Below are positions 51,055 through 59,570 of a stretch of 64,000 nt of DNA, one piece after another. Numbering within the stretch: the first letter of the stretch is position 1; the number at the start of each line of letters is the position of its first letter. Position numbers and translations under genes: made by a program. The notes beneath the pieces were generated by a model. It did no database searches. It was given only the letters and a program-made list of their open reading frames with translations, and had not been told where the DNA came from. Source of the stretch: Opitutaceae bacterium TAV5 (lineage in GTDB: Bacteria > Verrucomicrobiota > Verrucomicrobiia > Opitutales > Opitutaceae). The stretch lies in assembly GCA_000242935.3 (NCBI GenBank), contig CP007053.1:5937001-6001000 (forward strand), given 5' to 3'.

Positions 51055-53186
51055 CGGGCGGGCCTCCGGGCGACGAACAGTTGCAGCGCCATCTCGATGA
51101 CGAGGAAGGCGAGCGCGGTGAGGAGGAACCACTGCCAGACGGGGCGGCCGCGGGCGACTTCGTCGTAGTCGCTCTGGCCTTCGATCAGGGCGGCCTGCTG
51201 GCCTTCGGCGAGCTGGGCGGGGAGGTGGGCCTTGTCCACGGGGCGCAGGTCGGATTCGGCGGTGTCGGGGTTGACGGCGAAGGCGGTGCGGAGGCGGGTG
51301 CTGCCGGCAGCGGCGAGTGTGTAGAAACCGGGTTCGGTGGCGGTGAAGGTGATGGCGGAGCGTTCGCCGAGCGGTTCCTGGCGGACCTCGACGGTGCGGC
51401 CGGACGGATCCTTGACCGGACCGGCGCGGAGGTCGGCGCGCCAGATCTCGCCCTGCACGGGCTGGCCGGCGGTGAAGGACAGGGGAGGCGGCTCGGCGGT
51501 GTCGAGTTGCCTGACGAGATCCTGCACCCACGCGGGAAAGATGCGCTGGCGGGCGAGGTTGCCGGAAAATTCGCTGACGGAAAAATTCATCAGCACGAGT
51601 GTGCCGAGGCCGTATTCGAGGGAAGCCATGGCCGGGGTTTCGTCGGCAAAGCGCAGCAGGATGCGGCCGGAGCCGGTGGCGCTGGCCGTGTGGAAATCGT
51701 AAAATTCGAGAAGCGCCAGGTCCTGGCGGAGCGTGCCGCGGAAGAGGTGGAGGAAGGGGGATTTGAAATCGCCGGTGGCGACCTGTTGCGCGTCTTCGCC
51801 GATGGATTCCAGTTTGCGGAGCGGGCCGAGCGTGATGGGGAGGGTGACGCCGTCGAGGTGTTGCCCGAGGCGGGCGAGGTTGTCGGCATCGGAGTCGGCA
51901 TCGAGAAACCAGACGATGCCGCTGCCGTGAAAGAGAAGCTTCGCGAGCGCGGCGGCGGCGGTGTCGGAGAGAGGGCCGGCGCGGGTGATGAAGATTTTTC
52001 TGGCGCCGGCGAGGGCGGCGGCATCGAGCGAGAAGGTGTCGTGATGCCGGGGGAGGAGCGAGCCGGCCTGGCCGGGCCAGGGGTTGAGCGCGGCGTGGAG
52101 AAAACGGACGGGATCGGCGGCGGGGTCGGCGTTGGCGGAGAGGGTGAGGATTTCCTCTTTTTCGAGGACGGAAAGGGTGACGACGTGGCGGTCGTCGGCG
52201 GCGAGGGCATCGGGCGGGAGCGAGACTTCGCAGAGGTGGAGGCCGGGCGAGGTGGCGGGGACGGGAACGCTGACGCGGGCGGACGACCAGGGGGCGGCTT
52301 CGACCTCGTGCTGGAGGAGCTGGTTGTTGTCGATGCGGATCGTGAGGGTGTCGCGGAGCGGGGCGTCGGAGAAGTTGCCGACGGTGATTTCGAGCGGCAC
52401 GATGTCGCCGGCGAGGGCGCGGACCTGCGGGAGGGAGACGTCGAGGATGGCGCGGTTGGCGGCGTCGGGGGCGCCCACGTCGGTGAAGTACAGGCGGGCG
52501 CGTCCCGCAAGCGGGAGGAAATCGACCTGCGCCCAGTCGCGGCGGCGGAAGTCGGAGAGGTAGTAGATTTCGGCCCGGGCGGAGGCAGCCGAAGGAGAGG
52601 GGGGGGCGGCGGTGGCGGGCGAGGTGTCGACGAGGCGCGCGGCGAGGAGGTTGGCCGCGGTGAAATCGGCGCGGGTGTAGCCGGGCGGGAGAGCGTTGAG
52701 AAAGCGGAGGGCGTCGGGATGGTTGCGCGAGAACACGCTGAAGCACATGGCGGGGGCCTGGCCGACGGCGATGACGTTGAGTTCGTCGTCGGGGCCGAGC
52801 GTGGAGATGATCTTGCCGGCTTCGATGGCGGCGCGCTGGCGGGCGGTGGCGCCGGCCCGGCTGTGCTCCATGCTGAGGGAGTGGTCAACGAGGATGAGGA
52901 CGCGGCGGGAGTCGCCGGCATCCGCGCCGGCGCCGCCGCCGAAGCGGTCGAGGACGGGCTTCAGGAAGGCGGCGAGGAGGAGCAGCAGGAACAGCGTGCG
53001 GACGAGGGTGAGGAGACGGTGCCGCCAGCGGTGGATGCGGGAGCGTTCGGCGGCGGTCTTGCGGAGGTGCTCGAGGGTCGGGAAGAGGAAACGTTGCGGG
53101 AAGCGCTTGTTGAGAAAATGGATCAGCACCGGCAGCGCGAGCAGCGGGACGAGCGCGGCGAGGAGGGCGGTGTTGAGGAAGTGCAT
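51051..53186 (-). CDS. BatA-like VWA membrane protein
   Basis: The 711-residue protein opens with the BatA N-terminal helix and basic hairpin (LVPLLALPVLIHFLNKRFP, FPTLEHLRKTAAERSRIHRW). A second helix (LVRTLFLLLLLAAF) and a VWA domain follow with MIDAS DHSLS (101-105). Later parts are beta-rich extracytoplasmic domains, and a final helix WQWFLLTALAFLVIEMALQLF ends the protein. In Bat operons such proteins partner MoxR AAA+ ATPases and DUF58 proteins and are linked to envelope stress or protein maturation. It lies 9 bp downstream of the DUF58 gene. Confidence 0.85.
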   Translation of the reverse strand: MHFLNTALLAALVPLLALPVLIHFLNKRFPQRFLFPTLEHLRKTAAERSRIHRWRHRLLTLVRTLFLLLLLAAFLKPVLDRFGGGAGADAGDSRRVLILVDHSLSMEHSRAGATARQRAAIEAGKIISTLGPDDELNVIAVGQAPAMCFSVFSRNHPDALRFLNALPPGYTRADFTAANLLAARLVDTSPATAAPPSPSAASARAEIYYLSDFRRRDWAQVDFLPLAGRARLYFTDVGAPDAANRAILDVSLPQVRALAGDIVPLEITVGNFSDAPLRDTLTIRIDNNQLLQHEVEAAPWSSARVSVPVPATSPGLHLCEVSLPPDALAADDRHVVTLSVLEKEEILTLSANADPAADPVRFLHAALNPWPGQAGSLLPRHHDTFSLDAAALAGARKIFITRAGPLSDTAAAALAKLLFHGSGIVWFLDADSDADNLARLGQHLDGVTLPITLGPLRKLESIGEDAQQVATGDFKSPFLHLFRGTLRQDLALLEFYDFHTASATGSGRILLRFADETPAMASLEYGLGTLVLMNFSVSEFSGNLARQRIFPAWVQDLVRQLDTAEPPPLSFTAGQPVQGEIWRADLRAGPVKDPSGRTVEVRQEPLGERSAITFTATEPGFYTLAAAGSTRLRTAFAVNPDTAESDLRPVDKAHLPAQLAEGQQAALIEGQSDYDEVARGRPVWQWFLLTALAFLVIEMALQLFVARRPAR

Positions 53187-53195
53187 CGGGGAAAC

Positions 53196-54461
53196 TCAGC
53201 GGCGGCGGCCGGAGGCGGGGGCGGCGGTGCGGGCGCGGAAACCGAGCCAGGCTTCGAGCGCGCCGGTGTAGGGATCGCGGGTGTTGACGAGCTGGTGTTC
53301 GATGCCGCGGGCGGCGGCTTCGGCGGCGAGCGTGTCGATCGCGGACCGGATTTTTATCCGGTAATCGGCGCGGATGTCGGCGGTGTCGATTTCGAGCGCC
53401 TGGCCGTTCTCCATGTCCACGTAGCGGGCGGCGCTGTGGTCGGGCAGGTCGAGTTCGTCGGGATCGAGGATTTGCAGGAGGAGCACCTGGAAACCGCGGT
53501 GCAGAAACTGGCCGAGCGCGTCGAACACGGGGGCGGGCTCGGCGAGGAAATCGGAGAGCACGACGAGGCGTCCCCGTTTTTTGAATACGGAGGCGGCCTG
53601 TTCGAGCGAGGGCGCGAGGCCGGTGGTGGAGGCCGGGAGCACGCGTTCGAGCGTGGAGACGATTTCGTGGAGGTGGCGGCGGGTGCCGCCGGGCGGAATA
53701 AAGGTCCCGAGGTGGTCGGAAAAAAGACCGAGCGCGGCCTTGTCGCCCTGCCTGAGCATGAGCCAGGCGAGGGCGGCGGCGATGCGGGCGGCGTGTTCGT
53801 ATTTGGGCGGGCGGCCGGGGCCGGCGTAGTTCATCGAGGCGCTGGTGTCCACGAGGAGCCAGGCGGCCATGTCGGTCTCGTCCTCGTAACGGCGGACGAA
53901 GAGACGCCGGGTGCGGCCCCAGGCGCGCCAGTCGAGATGCTCGACGGAATCGCCCGCGACGTAGTTTTTATAATCGCGAAACTCGGCCGAGGCGCCGGGG
54001 TGCGGCGAACGGTGTTTGCCCGCAAAAAAACCGTCGACCGTGGCCTTGGCGAAGAGGAGCAGGTTTTTGAAGCGTTCGAGCTCGGCGACGCGGAGGAGCT
54101 TCGATTCGGGCGGTTCGGGGTTGAGCCGGATCGTGGCGCGGGTGCGCAGGTGCAGGGAACGCGGGGCGCCGGAGGCGGACGACTGGCGCGGGAGCGGGGG
54201 CGGCGTGGCGCGGAGGCGGGAACCGTGGTCGGGCGGGCGCGACGGGGGCAGCGGGGGCGGGGTGGCGGAGGCGGGCCTGTCGGCGACGACGGGCACGCCG
54301 CCGAGGAAGGCGGGCGGCGGCCGGAGTTTCAGCCGCATGGGGACGGGAGGCGGCGATGGTGGTGCCGGCGGTTGCGGCCGGTTCGCGGGCGATTCGGGCA
54401 GCGGGGGCGGGCCGGAGGGCGGCAGCGGGGGCGGCTGTTGATGTGGATCGGGGAACGACAT
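53196..54461 (-). CDS. DUF58 protein with a long Pro-rich N-terminal extension
   Basis: The 421-residue protein has the DUF58 core from about residue 120: GASAEFRDYKNYVAGDSVEHLDWRAWGRT, then a VWA-like WLLVDTSASM with MIDAS DTSAS (205-209). LGLFSDHLGTFIPPGG and VVLSDFLAE follow. Unlike most DUF58 proteins there is no membrane helix in front. Instead the first 100 residues are dominated by Pro runs (PPPLPPSGPPPLPE), perhaps a flexible tether or SH3-like ligand. Other starts, such as the ATG at 54338, would remove only part of it. MoxR lies 35 bp upstream, the BatA-like gene 9 bp downstream. Confidence 0.85.
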   Translation of the reverse strand: MSFPDPHQQPPPLPPSGPPPLPESPANRPQPPAPPSPPPVPMRLKLRPPPAFLGGVPVVADRPASATPPPLPPSRPPDHGSRLRATPPPLPRQSSASGAPRSLHLRTRATIRLNPEPPESKLLRVAELERFKNLLLFAKATVDGFFAGKHRSPHPGASAEFRDYKNYVAGDSVEHLDWRAWGRTRRLFVRRYEDETDMAAWLLVDTSASMNYAGPGRPPKYEHAARIAAALAWLMLRQGDKAALGLFSDHLGTFIPPGGTRRHLHEIVSTLERVLPASTTGLAPSLEQAASVFKKRGRLVVLSDFLAEPAPVFDALGQFLHRGFQVLLLQILDPDELDLPDHSAARYVDMENGQALEIDTADIRADYRIKIRSAIDTLAAEAAARGIEHQLVNTRDPYTGALEAWLGFRARTAAPASGRRR

Positions 54462-54496
54462 CGGGGAGACGGCACGCGGCGGCTGGCGGGAACGGA

Positions 54497-55480
54497 TCAG
54501 TAGGCGTTTTCCCGAACCGTCCGCAGAAGCTCGGCGACAATGTCGACGGATTTTTTTCCGGCCCCGGTGGCGCGGTAATTGGTGATGACGCGGTGCGGGA
54601 GCACGGCGGTGGCGACGTCGCGGACGTCGGCGGTTTCGGGGGCGAGGTTGCCCTTGAGCAGTGCGAGCGCCTTGGCGCCGAGGACGAGGTATTGCGAGGC
54701 GCGCGGACCGGCGCCCCATTCGACAAAATCGCGCGTGACCTGCGGCGCGCCTTCGGAGCGGGGACGGGTGGCGGAGGCGAGGCGCACGGCGTAGTCGATG
54801 ACGTGATCGGAAACCGGCGCGGCGAGCACGAAGTGTTGCGCGGCGAGGATCTGTTCGCGGGTGACGACCGGGGAGATGGCGACGGGGGCGGCCAGCGTGG
54901 TGCGGCGGACGATCTCGATTTCCTCGGCCGGTGTCGGGTAATCGAGCGCGAGCGAAAACATGAAGCGGTCGAGCTGCGCTTCGGGAAGCGGGTAGGTGCC
55001 TTCCTGCTCGATGGGGTTTTGCGTGGCGATGACGAGGAAGGGATCGGGAAGCTGGCGGGTTTCGTGGCCGACGGTGACGCGGCGTTCCTGCATGGCCTCG
55101 AGCAGGGCGGACTGGGTTTTGGGCGGGGTGCGGTTGATTTCGTCGGCGAGGAGGAGGTGGGTGAAGATGGGTCCGGCCTGATACTCGAATTCCAGGCGGC
55201 GGTCCTTCTCCTGCAAGAGTTCGGAGCCGATGATGTCGCTCGGCATGAGGTCGGGCGTGAACTGGATGCGGCGGAACGCGAGGTGCAGGGATTCGGCGAG
55301 CGACTTGACGAGCAGCGTCTTGGCGAGGCCGGGCACGCCGACGAGCAGGCAATGGCCGCGGGCGAAGAGGCTGACGAGCAGGAGTTGCACGATCTGGTCC
55401 TGGCCGACGATCACCCTGGCGAGTTCGTCGCGGATTTTCTGGAAAATTCCCTGAATGTCTTCCGGGGCAAAGTCCTTCAT
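54497..55480 (-). CDS. MoxR-family AAA+ ATPase
   Basis: The 327-residue protein is a MoxR-type ATPase, a chaperone-like AAA+ machine acting with VWA partners to insert metals or activate complexes. Walker A is GVPGLAKT (48-55) and Walker B LLLADEINR (Asp113, Glu114). The sensor and MoxR-specific blocks follow: TPPKTQSALLEAMQE, VIATQNPIEQEGTYPLPEAQLDRF, and the C-terminal lid with GPRASQYLVLGAKALALL. The start MKDFAPED at 55480 is preferred to an upstream in-frame start. It is followed at once by DUF58 and two VWA proteins, the classical partner set. Confidence 0.93.
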   Translation of the reverse strand: MKDFAPEDIQGIFQKIRDELARVIVGQDQIVQLLLVSLFARGHCLLVGVPGLAKTLLVKSLAESLHLAFRRIQFTPDLMPSDIIGSELLQEKDRRLEFEYQAGPIFTHLLLADEINRTPPKTQSALLEAMQERRVTVGHETRQLPDPFLVIATQNPIEQEGTYPLPEAQLDRFMFSLALDYPTPAEEIEIVRRTTLAAPVAISPVVTREQILAAQHFVLAAPVSDHVIDYAVRLASATRPRSEGAPQVTRDFVEWGAGPRASQYLVLGAKALALLKGNLAPETADVRDVATAVLPHRVITNYRATGAGKKSVDIVAELLRTVRENAY

Positions 55481-55551
55481 GTGCGGAGAATTTGCGGATG
55501 TGCACGCCGGGGGCGAGGACAAACCGGCCGGACGGCGCACCCGGGGCTGTG

Positions 55552-56883
55552 CTATTTCGCGTTCAGGCTGGCTTTCCGGTAGCCGTCGCCTTCCTGGTCG
55601 AACCGGAGAATGCCGCCGCTTTCGAGGTGTTTCAGCCAGCGCATGCCGCCTTTTTCGAAATAGGTTTTCGCGCCGTCTTCGCCAAGGAGGTCGGCCACTT
55701 TCTGCCGGGTTTCCCGGGCGATCTGGCGCACGGCGTCTTTTTTCTCTTCGAGGGTGAGGCCTTCCATCCGGTCCACGGCACGGGCGGTGGCAGCGGTGGG
55801 TTCGCGCAAGGCGTAGAGCGTTTCGGCGGTGCCGGCCGGAAGGGCGAGGCGGCGCGCGGCAGCCTGGGCGAGTGTGTAGTCCATGGTCGCGGCGCGCTGG
55901 TAGAGTTCGTAGCGTTCGTCGCCGAGCGCGGCGCGCAGATCGGTCTTCAGTTGTTTTTCGGCGGCCTGACGTTCGGCCTGCGTCCCGGAGTTGTAGGTCG
56001 GGAAGGCGTCGTCGCAGGTTTTTTGCAGATCAAAAATCCGGCGAAACTCCTCCTCGCTCGCGGTGAATCCCTGAAGGTGATGCCACAGGTGGAGTTGGGT
56101 CCGGAACGAGGAACGGCGTTCGTACTCGGCGAGTTCGTCGGGAGTGAGAACGGCGGCGAGGTCGCGTTTTTGCTCTTCGCGAAGGAGGGCGAGTTTTTCG
56201 TCGTCGCCGGGCAAACGGATTTCACCGGGGCCGCCGCTTGCAAGTCTGAGCCGGGCGATCGGTGTCGAGTAGTCGGCGTTGATGCGTTTCACGAGCCGGG
56301 CTTTTTCGGGGGAAAGCCAGGCGGCGGGGTCCTGAGGGGAGGGGGGAGGGGAAGGGGGGCGCGGGATGCCGGCGAGCAGGGTGTCGAGTTCGTCTTCGAT
56401 TTCGTTGTCGAGGGCGAGGCGGTCGCTGGTCTGGTCGATATTTCTGGCGAGCCGATCCTGCGGTGGCGTCAGCCACCAGTTCCCGGTTCGGGGCGGTTCA
56501 CGCAGCGTGTAGTTTTCCAGCCGGTCGGAGTGACGGCGGTTCACGTGCGCAGTCACCAGCGACCAGATCGTTTCCGGCGGAAAATTTTCTTTCAGCAGGT
56601 AGTCGCGCAGGATGGCGGAATCGGGTTGCGCGAGGGCGGCGACCAGATGTTCCGGTGGCGCGGGCGCGGTGGCGTCAGTCGTATCCTCCTTTCCGTGACC
56701 GGACGCTCCGGTGACGGCGTTCGCGGCGGCGCGGGCGCGGTCATTTTCCGGTATGTCATGCCATTTGGAATACAGGTAGACGCAGCCGGCGGCGAGCGCG
56801 AGATTGAGAAGCAGCGAAAGGCAGATGGCGCGTAGCGGGCGCGTGACCGGAGAGCGGGAAGATGTGACAGGGCGTGACGGCAT
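55552..56883 (-). CDS. Membrane-anchored helical protein, paralogue of the next gene upstream
   Basis: I do not know a family for this 443-residue protein. A single N-terminal helix (AICLSLLLNLALAAGCVYLYS) suggests anchoring with the bulk outside the cytoplasm. The body is helical, charged and Ala/Arg/Glu-rich. It aligns by eye with the product of the neighbouring gene at 56895-58157: both share LLREEQKRDLAAVLTPDEL versus LLQSERRRELAALLTPEEL, LGDERYELYQRA versus LGDERYRLFARE, and ALPAGTAETLYALRE versus NLPAGTADRVYELRE. A tandem duplication is therefore likely. It ends 71 bp before the MoxR start on the same strand. Confidence 0.75.
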   Translation of the reverse strand: MPSRPVTSSRSPVTRPLRAICLSLLLNLALAAGCVYLYSKWHDIPENDRARAAANAVTGASGHGKEDTTDATAPAPPEHLVAALAQPDSAILRDYLLKENFPPETIWSLVTAHVNRRHSDRLENYTLREPPRTGNWWLTPPQDRLARNIDQTSDRLALDNEIEDELDTLLAGIPRPPSPPPSPQDPAAWLSPEKARLVKRINADYSTPIARLRLASGGPGEIRLPGDDEKLALLREEQKRDLAAVLTPDELAEYERRSSFRTQLHLWHHLQGFTASEEEFRRIFDLQKTCDDAFPTYNSGTQAERQAAEKQLKTDLRAALGDERYELYQRAATMDYTLAQAAARRLALPAGTAETLYALREPTAATARAVDRMEGLTLEEKKDAVRQIARETRQKVADLLGEDGAKTYFEKGGMRWLKHLESGGILRFDQEGDGYRKASLNAK

Positions 56884-56894
56884 GGGGGGAGGAG

Positions 56895-58157
56895 TTATCG
56901 GTATTTGCGTTTCACGTCGTCGATCTCGCCGGTGACGGGGTCGCAGGTGAGAATGTCTCCCTTGGCCACGTTGTTGACCCAGTATGCGCTGTCGCTGTCG
57001 AGCCAGGCCTGGCCGGCTTCGTTGCCGAGAAGGGTTTTGGCCTGGGCGCGAAGATCGTCGGCGGCGCGGGCGAGGGCGGCGCGTTTCCGGTCGCGATCGA
57101 GCGCGGTGTCCTGGTCGATGCGGGCGCAGGCGGCGGCGAGTTGTTCGCGCAGTTCGTAAACGCGGTCGGCCGTGCCGGCGGGCAGGTTGAGGCGCGTGGC
57201 GAGTTGGACGAGTCCCTTGTAGTCGTAGTTTTCTTCGCGGGCGAAGAGGCGGTAGCGTTCGTCGCCGAGCAATTCGATCATGCCGTCGCGCTTTTCCTTG
57301 AGGCGTTCGCGGGCCTTTTTGTCGTCGAAAATCGCGCCGGGGCGGAGGGTTTCTTCGTAGTAGGGTCGGGAGAGTTCGTAGATGCGGTTGAACTCTTCGG
57401 CGGTGGCGGCGATGCGGGCCGCGCCGGCGTGGATGAACAGGGCGGTGGTCGTGTTGGCGCGGTCGTAGTCGCGCAGTTCTTCGGGAGTGAGGAGGGCGGC
57501 GAGTTCGCGGCGGCGTTCGGACTGGAGGAGGGCGCGTTGTTCGGCGTCGCCGGGGAGCGCGAAGTCGCGCATGTCGGTCTCGAGGTCTTCGAGCAGGTCA
57601 CCGTAATCGGCTTCGAGGTTGGCCACGGCTTGGCGTTTGGCTTCGGGGATGGCCGCGAGTTCACTTTTCCGGAACAGGTTGGGGTCCGCGCCGAGCGGGC
57701 CGAGAGCGCGCGCGATCTGCTCGCGCATTTCTTTTTTCAGGCGGCGCGCCTGGTCGCGGGCGTCGCCTTCGAGGTAGTTTTCCGGTTTCCACGGGGGTTG
57801 TTGCCACCAGGCTTGCGGATCGTAGGGGTGGAGAGCGGCGATGCGCTTTTCGTAATCTTTGCGCACCTGGCTTGCGATGTGTTTGCGAATTTGGGCGGAC
57901 GGGAATCCGGCCAGCGTCAGCGCCTCGCGTTCGGCCGCGGGGTCGTGCGCGCGCAGGGCGTCGAGGGTGGCGGGCGACAGTTCCGGCCAGAGCGGACGGG
58001 AGGGCGCATGGGCGGGCGCCGGCGATTGTGCCGGTTGGTGTCGCGGGTGGCGGGCGGCCGAATGGCGAGCCACAAGCAGAAAGACGAGGACCGCCGCAAG
58101 CCCGATGTTGGCAAGGAGTGAAACCGGATAAAGGAAACGTACGCGAGGGGTCGTCAT
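56895..58157 (-). CDS. Membrane-anchored helical protein, paralogue of the next gene downstream
   Basis: A 420-residue protein with one N-terminal helix (YPVSLLANIGLAAVLVFLLVA), a Pro/Ala/His-rich linker to about residue 55, then a helical charged domain. The domain shares its blocks with the product at 55552-56883 and ends YWVNNVAKGDILTCDPVTGE. The gene starts with ATG at 58157 and leads an almost uninterrupted leftward run to 42857, so its upstream gap (58158-58255, shared with tgt) is the best place for the operon promoter. No catalytic motif was seen. Confidence 0.75.
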   Translation of the reverse strand: MTTPRVRFLYPVSLLANIGLAAVLVFLLVARHSAARHPRHQPAQSPAPAHAPSRPLWPELSPATLDALRAHDPAAEREALTLAGFPSAQIRKHIASQVRKDYEKRIAALHPYDPQAWWQQPPWKPENYLEGDARDQARRLKKEMREQIARALGPLGADPNLFRKSELAAIPEAKRQAVANLEADYGDLLEDLETDMRDFALPGDAEQRALLQSERRRELAALLTPEELRDYDRANTTTALFIHAGAARIAATAEEFNRIYELSRPYYEETLRPGAIFDDKKARERLKEKRDGMIELLGDERYRLFAREENYDYKGLVQLATRLNLPAGTADRVYELREQLAAACARIDQDTALDRDRKRAALARAADDLRAQAKTLLGNEAGQAWLDSDSAYWVNNVAKGDILTCDPVTGEIDDVKRKYR

Positions 58158-58255
58158 CTCGGCAGGAGTGAACCGGATTCTGAACGATGTCGCGCGGTTT
58201 GGAAGCCGGATTTCAGGATTCCGCCGCCGCGCTTTTTCGCTTTCGCTCCGCCGCC

Positions 58256-59425
58256 ATGTCCGCCGTTTCCGCCACTCCTGCCGCTGTCGTCCCGCATTTC
58301 AACCTGCTCAAGACCGACGCCGCCACCGCCGCCCGGCGCGGGCGGTTGCGCACGCGTCATGGCGTGATCGAGACGCCGATCTTCATGCCCGTCGGCACGC
58401 AGGGCACGGTCAAGGCCCTCACGCCCGCGCATCTGCACGAGATCGGCGCGCAGATCATCCTCGGCAATACCTACCACCTCAACCTCCGTCCCGGCAGCGA
58501 ATTGGTCCGCGACCTCGGCGGGCTGCACGCGTTCATGGGCTGGGACGGCCCGATCCTCACCGACAGCGGCGGCTTCCAGGTGTTCTCCCTGGCCAAGCTC
58601 CGCAAGATGCGCGACGACGGTGTGGAGTTCCAGTCGCACCTCGACGGGGCGCGCTGTTTTCTCGGCCCGCGCGAGGTCATGGCGATCCAGCAAAACCTCG
58701 GCAGCGACATCGCCATGGTCATCGACGAGTGCCCGCCCTGGCCCTGCGAGCGCGCCGCGTGCGCGGAAGCGGTGGCGCGCAGTTATCGCTGGGCGAAGCA
58801 ATGCCGGCAGATCGCCACGGACAACGGTTTCCTCGCGGCCGGCCACCACGTGTTCGCCATCGCCCAGGGTTCGACGTACGACGACCTGCGGCGCGAGGCG
58901 GCGGAATCGCTGGCCGCGCTGGATTTCCCCGGCTACGCGGTCGGCGGCGTCAGCGTGGGCGAGCCGGAGCCGGAGATGCTGAAACAGGTCGCCGCGACCA
59001 CGCCCTGGCTGCCGATGGAAAAACCGCGCTACACGATGGGCCTCGGCACGCCGCCGCAGATCCTGAAGATGATCGCGCTGGGCGTGGACATGTTCGACTG
59101 CGTGCTGCCTTCGCGCGTGGCCCGCAACGGTCTCGTCTTCACGCCCGACGGCCCGATCAACCTGCGCAACGAGCGTTTCCGCGCCGACCCGCGTCCGGTC
59201 AGCGAGGAGGTCAACAACTACACCTCGCGTTTCTCGCGCGCCTACCTGCGCCACCTGACCGTGGCCGGCGAAATCCTGAGCTGCACGCTGCTCACGCTGC
59301 ACAACCTCCATTTCTATCTCGACCTCGTCGCGCAGGCGCGGGCCCACATCGAGGCCGGCGACTACGCGACCTGGCACCGCACGTGGGTGGAGCGTTACGA
59401 GGCCGGGGCAGGGGAGCGCGGTTGA
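58256..59425 (+). CDS. tgt: Queuine tRNA-ribosyltransferase lacking the zinc-site cysteines
   Basis: Tgt exchanges guanine-34 of certain tRNAs for the queuosine precursor preQ1. The TIM-barrel catalytic residues are intact: Asp103 in LTDSGGFQVFSL, GGVSVGEPEPE, and the nucleophile Asp281 in GVDMFDCVLPSR. The expected zinc-binding segment, normally C-x-C-x2-C before RAYLRHL, reads SEEVNNYTSRFSRAYLRHL and has no cysteine at all, though His349 of the zinc site remains. The protein has 389 residues from the ATG at 58256; another in-frame ATG exists at 58187. It diverges from the long leftward operon, and a MITE-like element lies 5 bp after its stop. Confidence 0.92.
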   Translation: MSAVSATPAAVVPHFNLLKTDAATAARRGRLRTRHGVIETPIFMPVGTQGTVKALTPAHLHEIGAQIILGNTYHLNLRPGSELVRDLGGLHAFMGWDGPILTDSGGFQVFSLAKLRKMRDDGVEFQSHLDGARCFLGPREVMAIQQNLGSDIAMVIDECPPWPCERAACAEAVARSYRWAKQCRQIATDNGFLAAGHHVFAIAQGSTYDDLRREAAESLAALDFPGYAVGGVSVGEPEPEMLKQVAATTPWLPMEKPRYTMGLGTPPQILKMIALGVDMFDCVLPSRVARNGLVFTPDGPINLRNERFRADPRPVSEEVNNYTSRFSRAYLRHLTVAGEILSCTLLTLHNLHFYLDLVAQARAHIEAGDYATWHRTWVERYEAGAGERG

Positions 59426-59430
59426 CCCGG

Positions 59431-59568
59431 GGAGCGGCGGCATGGCAAGCTGTCGGCCTTTGGCCTCGGTACCTGCCGCTGCTGACGACGCGAAGCGTCG
59501 CCGGTTCGAGGGCGCTCGAGGGCGAGGCGCGTTGCGCCTCGTCGCAGCGGCAGGAATGCCGCCGCTCC
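59431..59568. repeat. MITE-like element between tgt and rluE (138 bp)
   Basis: GGAGCGGCGGCAT (59431-59443) and ATGCCGCCGCTCC (59556-59568) are exact 13-bp terminal inverted repeats. Nested inside are CCTGCCGCTGC/GCAGCGGCAGG and the hairpin CGACGCGAAGCGTCG. About 50 bp at its left end match, in inverted orientation, the right end of the copy inside the GH38 gene. It has no coding capacity of its own. Confidence 0.9.
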
Positions 59569-59570
59569 GG

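Noticed and set aside
51055-52746. Open frame extending the VWA gene upstream on the minus strand
   Set aside because: It is an out-of-frame shadow of the BatA-like gene, rich in Arg and Pro, and the real start forms an ATGA overlap at 51054.
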